64,000 nt of DNA from Pedobacter planticolens (GTDB lineage Bacteria > Bacteroidota > Bacteroidia > Sphingobacteriales > Sphingobacteriaceae), in NCBI RefSeq assembly GCF_014172375.1, contig NZ_WNXD01000001.1, positions 806,001-870,000 of the forward strand, in the 5' to 3' direction. A program made the position numbers and the translations under genes. Positions 59,689 to 64,000 of this stretch are shown piece by piece (position 1 is the stretch's first letter; every line of letters begins with the position of its first letter). The notes below the pieces were generated by a model that worked only from the letters and a program-made list of their open reading frames with translations, was not told the DNA's origin and made no database searches.

Positions 59689-61654
59689 AAATTAAATGCT
59701 TGATATCATCATTAAGATCTGATTCGTAGTCCATATTCATATTAATAAATGGGATTGATTTACTTTCAATGATTCTTAGCATATTCTTTTCTTTTTCTAT
59801 GAGTCTTTCATTAATCGTTTCATCGATTGAGTTTCTAGCAAGAACATAGTAATAATTTATTTTGTCAGTTGGTTTTAACCCAACGCGATGTATCCTATCC
59901 TTAGATTGTAGAAAATTAGAAGCATTAAAATTCCTCTCAACATATATCGCGTTATGACATGACTTATGTAAAGAGATTGATTCTGCGACCGCGAATGGAT
60001 TAGCAATTATCACTTGAAATGACGAATCTTTTGAATTAAAGTCTCTTACAATGCTCTCTCTAGTATCTATTCCATTTGATATTCCTTCAAATTCTATTGG
60101 AGTTTCTCCAATTAATAATCGACAATCAATATCTAATGATTTAAGAAATTGCTGTAAATCTTTTATCGTTTGAATAAAAATACCCCAGATAACTACTTTT
60201 TCACCTCGTTGAATAATATCTTGTACAAGTTCTGCCACCTTAAAAAATTTAGCAGGTGTTTCGTATTGTCGATATTCAATTATCTTATCAATAAGGTCAG
60301 AATCGTCAATGAATAATTCATTAGACATGCCCTGTTCGCGATAATATTCTTCAATTGGCTTTTGCAATAGAGCGGGGTTAGTTCCTGCCTGCATGAGCCG
60401 AATCATTCTAGCTTTAACTAACGTATTTGTTATATCCTTTCCATCTGAAAGATTTTGAAAATAATCCAAATAATTTTTTTCTATAAAATCATAGATTTCC
60501 CGTTGCACTGCGCCCATATCTACATAATATGGTGTATTTTCAACTGGTTCGGGTAAACCCATGTATTTTTTTAGATCACCTTTTGTAATTCGTATAAAGA
60601 AAGGTGACAACATATCAACTAGGGAAGGGATGCGTACGTCAAATGGATTGCCTGTCATTTCTTTTAATTGGTAGAGATGATAGCTAATTATATTCTTATC
60701 TGGCCATATAAAATTATATAAATTATAAATATCTTCATAGCCATTTGGAGCTGGTGTTCCTGTTAATACAACCCTGCTTTTACAATATTTTGCTATGCTT
60801 AAAATCGATTGAGCCCAAATTCCCCCTTCCGTATTTTTTATTTTGTGTGCTTCATCTAGCACGACCATTACTTTATTTTCATGACGCCTTAAATAAGATA
60901 TGATATCATTAAGACTTGAAACTACGCCCTGATAGGATATTAGTGTAATTTCGGCAGAATGGGGGGATAAAAAATGTCTAATTTTGTCGTCTTTAGAAAC
61001 TCCTCCAGATAAACGTTGAACATCTGGGTTTTCAGCAAAACATTCATAGTATTCATCTTCCCAAGGCCCAAATGAGCTTAGAGGACCAATGATTAAAAGT
61101 TTATTGACATACTTAATGTTGTCCTTGGGAAGGCTCCTGAGATAAGCATAAGCACCGTATACTATGCTTGTTTTCCCAGCACCTGGAACAGAAAAATTGC
61201 ATGCATTTTGTGAAAATGCTAGATGGTAAGAGGAAAGCAACTGTAGATCATATAGTGTTCGATTTGGTACTTCTTTTTTAAGAACCTCAGTGAATTTTGT
61301 AAAATCTTCAATATCTAAATCATTATTCCATATCCTCCTAGCCTTATCACTAAATTCTTCAAATTTTCCTTTTTCTTCAAGATAGTCAGATAGGATGCTT
61401 TTTGAGTCATCAGTTAAATTTTCAGCATAACTAAACTTGACTAATAGATCTTGTATTTCTGTCAGTACCTTTTCCTTGTCGTCGATGCTTTCTTTTATGT
61501 ACGGGATTAATACTTTATCATCTTGCGATAGTTGCGCATTTAAATAATCCTTTAGAAAAAATCTCGCTCTACGATTCAGCCATAAATCTTTAGCATCACC
61601 TGTCAATTCAAATTGACATTTATTTACATCGATATGTATCTCAACAGATGCCAT
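59654..61654 (-). CDS. SNF2-type DEAH helicase/translocase
   Basis: A 666-residue superfamily 2 protein. An N-terminal region of about 140 residues precedes the motor: Walker A VPGAGKT (156-162), DEAH (267-270), motif III TGTPAPN (298-304), and a C-terminal lobe with the arginine-finger motif KDRIHRVG near residue 595 and SLHKSCHNAIY before it. It has no nuclease domain and would move along DNA using ATP. Its ATG shares one base with the ParB-like stop, and its end overlaps the TIR start, so it is co-translated with both. Confidence 0.9.
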   Translation of the reverse strand: MASVEIHIDVNKCQFELTGDAKDLWLNRRARFFLKDYLNAQLSQDDKVLIPYIKESIDDKEKVLTEIQDLLVKFSYAENLTDDSKSILSDYLEEKGKFEEFSDKARRIWNNDLDIEDFTKFTEVLKKEVPNRTLYDLQLLSSYHLAFSQNACNFSVPGAGKTSIVYGAYAYLRSLPKDNIKYVNKLLIIGPLSSFGPWEDEYYECFAENPDVQRLSGGVSKDDKIRHFLSPHSAEITLISYQGVVSSLNDIISYLRRHENKVMVVLDEAHKIKNTEGGIWAQSILSIAKYCKSRVVLTGTPAPNGYEDIYNLYNFIWPDKNIISYHLYQLKEMTGNPFDVRIPSLVDMLSPFFIRITKGDLKKYMGLPEPVENTPYYVDMGAVQREIYDFIEKNYLDYFQNLSDGKDITNTLVKARMIRLMQAGTNPALLQKPIEEYYREQGMSNELFIDDSDLIDKIIEYRQYETPAKFFKVAELVQDIIQRGEKVVIWGIFIQTIKDLQQFLKSLDIDCRLLIGETPIEFEGISNGIDTRESIVRDFNSKDSSFQVIIANPFAVAESISLHKSCHNAIYVERNFNASNFLQSKDRIHRVGLKPTDKINYYYVLARNSIDETINERLIEKEKNMLRIIESKSIPFINMNMDYESDLNDDIKHLIYDYVKRVTKDR

Positions 61655-62928
61655 TATTTATTTTTCTTTTTAATTACCTGTTGAAAGTCCCATGAGATTT
61701 TATTTATCTCTTTAATTATTGTCAATACGTTTTCGTCCCTATAGAAAGCCTCTAGTTCAGTGTTAACTGAGGATAAAGTGTCTTTTGCCCGTCTCAAAAG
61801 TACCATTGGAGAATTTTCTTCATTCACATCATCAAGTAATCGCTGTGATTTATTTAAATTCCCTTTCAAAAGACCTCGAGTAGCATTTGTCCAGTCCGCA
61901 TCTCTAACTTTAAGAATTTCTGATAAATCACCTTCTGGCTCTTTCTCTCTTAACTCGTCAACGGTAAATTCTTTTTCATTAATTGGGTCGATATTCTTGA
62001 AGTGTTCTTCTTTAAATTTGTTCCATACTTTCTCCTTACAAAAAAAACTCTCTTTTTTACTTGGTGTTGCTATTGCTCTAAATTCTTTGCCTTCATATTG
62101 TGCACGTATATAATCAAAACATATAGCTTTTAGGTCAGATATATCAGACTTTGCATAAGCCCAATCGACCATTGCTGTTCCCGAGTCATACTTTTTTAAA
62201 TATTTATCCAAATCAACGAACTGACCTTCTCTTTTATCCAAACGTGTGTAAATTCCTTCGTAACCTAGGTCATTTAAATAATTATCCATAAGTTTCATAA
62301 TACTTAACCATTCATTGACTCTAGGTTCTTTTTCCCCCATCATTTCAGCTATATTACCTGGAGAAAAGCCAACTTCAATTAAATCCTTACATTTCAAATA
62401 CTTTTCTATTGGATTATAGTCAAGCTTTTCATCCTCGCCCATTTGGTAACTAGTCTCCAAACGCATAATTTCTTGAGGACTGTCATCCAAAGTGTCATCT
62501 AATATTATTGCCTTAAAATATGCTGGATATCTGTTGTCTTCATTAGCAATTCTGTTTATTAGACTAGATCTCCTATTTCCATCGATTATAATTCCATCTC
62601 TAGTAACAATTCCAACTCTCTTTTGGCCGTAGTCACGTAAGTCCGTCATTGTCGTCCTATTGCGATCTGGTTTAGAATCCCATAAGAAATCCTCAATCAC
62701 TTTTTTATCTGTTAAGATTTCAGGATTTAAATTTCTGAACTGTCGTTCAAAAGACTTTACCATGCTCAAAATCCGACCATTGTATTTGTTGTAAACAAGG
62801 TAATCAAGGTTTATCTCGTAAACAGGCATGAGCTTTTTTTCTCCCCTATAGATAATATCATCATATTTGTAGGGTTGCTTCGAGCTTTTAATTTTATCTA
62901 ATTCAATTATCCTCTGGTCTTTGTTCAT
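61654..62928 (-). CDS. ParB-like protein with DGNRR motif
   Basis: A 424-residue protein with a ParB/sulfiredoxin-like core around residues 35-130, containing DGIIIDGNRRSSL (111-123), the equivalent of the ParB GERR box. A helix-turn-helix-like segment follows (about 186-212: VGFSPGNIAEMMGEKEPRVN), and a Lys/Glu-rich C-terminal region of about 200 residues. ParB folds of this type bind DNA and nucleotide. No partition operon partner is present. It sits 20 bp after the methyltransferase and overlaps the helicase start by one base, so it belongs to the module. Confidence 0.8.
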   Translation of the reverse strand: MNKDQRIIELDKIKSSKQPYKYDDIIYRGEKKLMPVYEINLDYLVYNKYNGRILSMVKSFERQFRNLNPEILTDKKVIEDFLWDSKPDRNRTTMTDLRDYGQKRVGIVTRDGIIIDGNRRSSLINRIANEDNRYPAYFKAIILDDTLDDSPQEIMRLETSYQMGEDEKLDYNPIEKYLKCKDLIEVGFSPGNIAEMMGEKEPRVNEWLSIMKLMDNYLNDLGYEGIYTRLDKREGQFVDLDKYLKKYDSGTAMVDWAYAKSDISDLKAICFDYIRAQYEGKEFRAIATPSKKESFFCKEKVWNKFKEEHFKNIDPINEKEFTVDELREKEPEGDLSEILKVRDADWTNATRGLLKGNLNKSQRLLDDVNEENSPMVLLRRAKDTLSSVNTELEAFYRDENVLTIIKEINKISWDFQQVIKKKNK

Positions 62929-62948
62929 AGTGAGCGTTATTTATATTA

Positions 62949-64000
62949 TTAAATATCTTTAGAAGATGAGTCATTAGCAATCGAAGCTATCTTGTTTACG
63001 CCGTAGAGTGCTAATAACTGTCTCATTGGTATCTTTTCTTTATAAAGGAAAATTGTATTGTCTAATTCTTGAACTAATATTTCTCTATCTAAAGATGTAT
63101 CATTGATAATTTTCTTTAAATCATCCATTAGGTAAGTAGGCTCTCTTTTATTTCCTTCAGATTTTTGCTCTTCATACATTTTTTGGAGCAAAGCTGAGGT
63201 GGCTATTTGCTCGGAAAAACCGTTATTAATAATTTTTATAAATTTCTCACCTTCTTGAACGCTGGTTTTTATAATTTGCTCCAGTTCTAGATAGAAACCA
63301 TCTTCAATTATTTGATGTTTGAAGCCAATTCCAGTTCCATATTGAATAGAGGTTTTCCATTTACCATTAGGCGCTTCTTTTGATTTAATATCAAAATTTG
63401 AAAGAGTAACTGTTAAGTTTCCATCTTTAATTGGATGACGCCTATATTTAGATCCTTTAACTCTTTTAGGTGGATTATTAAATTCTGCCTCACTAAATGT
63501 GTTGAGATTAATTATTTTATTTAGATTAACTTCGTGTTGCAAATTTAATTCTTGTGGCAATGTATAACCATTTTGAATAAGTACCTCTTTGGCTAAAGCT
63601 CTACTTACAGAAGGGCAAACTGCATTTCCAACTTGTCTCCATTTAGCATATAAGTTACCAGTAAATTGATATGTAATGGGAAACCCCATAAGTGAGGCAA
63701 TTTCCCGAATAGTTGGTGACCTATATTCTCCATTGCCTTGGCGATTTCGCTCAGATTTATATGTTAAGCCTTCTCTAGAAGTTCCACTTTTTGTTGCTGT
63801 TACAGTTCTGCTGGGTTTATCTATATTTTCTGGAAAAGACATCTTTCCCATGCAATAATGGTTTGTTTTTAATTCTCTTGATTGTCTCCATTCTGATTCG
63901 TATAATCCGCTATCGTAAAAGTGATCCGTTAATTGATTTTTTTGTATAATTAAACTTGGGTATACGGGATCTATTAAATTACCATTCGTTTCATTATCAG
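62949..64000 (-). CDS. Cytosine-5 DNA methyltransferase, C-terminal part (partial at window edge)
   Basis: The minus-strand frame is open from 64000 to the stop at 62949, so the gene starts beyond the window; the ATG at 63851 is internal. Visible parts are the end of the target-recognition region (SRELKTNHYCMGKMSFPENI), motif IX-like DKPSRTVTATKSG, and motif X WRQVGNAVCPSVSRALAKEV. After motif X comes an unrecognised extension of about 200 residues (KGSKYRRHPIKDGNLTVTLS onward), unlike short Dcm proteins. The catalytic PCQ and ENV motifs are outside the window. It is the first visible gene of the defence-like operon. Confidence 0.85.
   Translation of the reverse strand, partial: DNETNGNLIDPVYPSLIIQKNQLTDHFYDSGLYESEWRQSRELKTNHYCMGKMSFPENIDKPSRTVTATKSGTSREGLTYKSERNRQGNGEYRSPTIREIASLMGFPITYQFTGNLYAKWRQVGNAVCPSVSRALAKEVLIQNGYTLPQELNLQHEVNLNKIINLNTFSEAEFNNPPKRVKGSKYRRHPIKDGNLTVTLSNFDIKSKEAPNGKWKTSIQYGTGIGFKHQIIEDGFYLELEQIIKTSVQEGEKFIKIINNGFSEQIATSALLQKMYEEQKSEGNKREPTYLMDDLKKIINDTSLDREILVQELDNTIFLYKEKIPMRQLLALYGVNKIASIANDSSSKDI

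Noticed and set aside
62949..63851. Complete 300-residue gene starting at ATG 63851
   Set aside because: The same frame stays open to the window edge and carries methyltransferase sequence upstream of that ATG, so the gene is a partial one.
1..64000. Insertion sequences, prophage genes, integrases or rRNA genes
   Set aside because: None with recognisable domains or sequence was found in either strand of the window.

Overview
The window looks like chromosomal DNA of a Bacteroidota bacterium, most likely in or near Sphingobacteriaceae (Pedobacter-like). The evidence is AT-rich DNA, starts preceded by TAnnTTTG-type -7 elements with few Shine-Dalgarno sequences, DUF4296 and haem_bd proteins, a PgpH-type HD phosphohydrolase, an outer-membrane FadL-like protein ending in Phe, and many short intergenic inverted repeats. 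The assignment is made by eye, without database searches.

Layout. 1-3556 is the end of a sugar-acid catabolic operon (2-keto-3-deoxy-phosphogluconate aldolase, hexuronate-type MFS carrier, GapN-like dehydrogenase). 3557-4873 is a gene-poor stretch with dispersed repeats, a possible small RNA and a 12-copy 21-bp tandem array. 4874-51449 is mostly conserved chromosomal genes: ubiX, mtaB, a 1600-residue TPR-CHAT protein, lgt-suhB-haem_bd, nfu, purB, two tiny sister lipoproteins, an ECF sigma factor joined to a membrane protease with an anti-sigma-like head, peroxiredoxin and cold-shock genes, a five-gene operon (yggS, GNAT, DUF3298, aspartate kinase, THUMP-like methyltransferase), DUF4296-mutS2, a CoA-transferase pair, LysM-udk, dps, a UbiD decarboxylase, a FadL-like porin, a Tyr/Gly-rich lipoprotein, proS, a PLP trans-sulfuration enzyme, a GIY-YIG gene among REP-like repeats, a POT transporter, thiolase, SPFH plus an Arc-like small protein, and the HD phosphohydrolase. 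51514-51895 carries tRNA-Ser(GCT) and two identical tRNA-Pro(TGG) genes.

From about 52000 the DNA becomes accessory. A family of roughly 300-bp structured repeats (52003-52085, 52155-52467, 52520-52835, 53930-54175, 57033-57242) separates small regulated units: a membrane-anchored OmpR-type regulator divergent from a YceI lipoprotein, and an ArsR repressor with an old-yellow-enzyme reductase whose candidate operator lies between the -33 and -7 boxes.

The last 5.4 kb (58636-64000, minus strand) is the best candidate for an undescribed system. It is a tightly packed operon of a cytosine-5 DNA methyltransferase (running off the window) with an unrecognised C-terminal extension, a ParB-like protein, an SNF2-type helicase, and a protein with a winged-helix-like N-terminus and a C-terminal TIR domain. 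No nuclease domain is visible. This suggests a methylation-guided defence module in which a TIR domain takes the place usually held by a restriction nuclease. A DUF6236-like gene lies downstream on the same strand, after a 370-bp gap.
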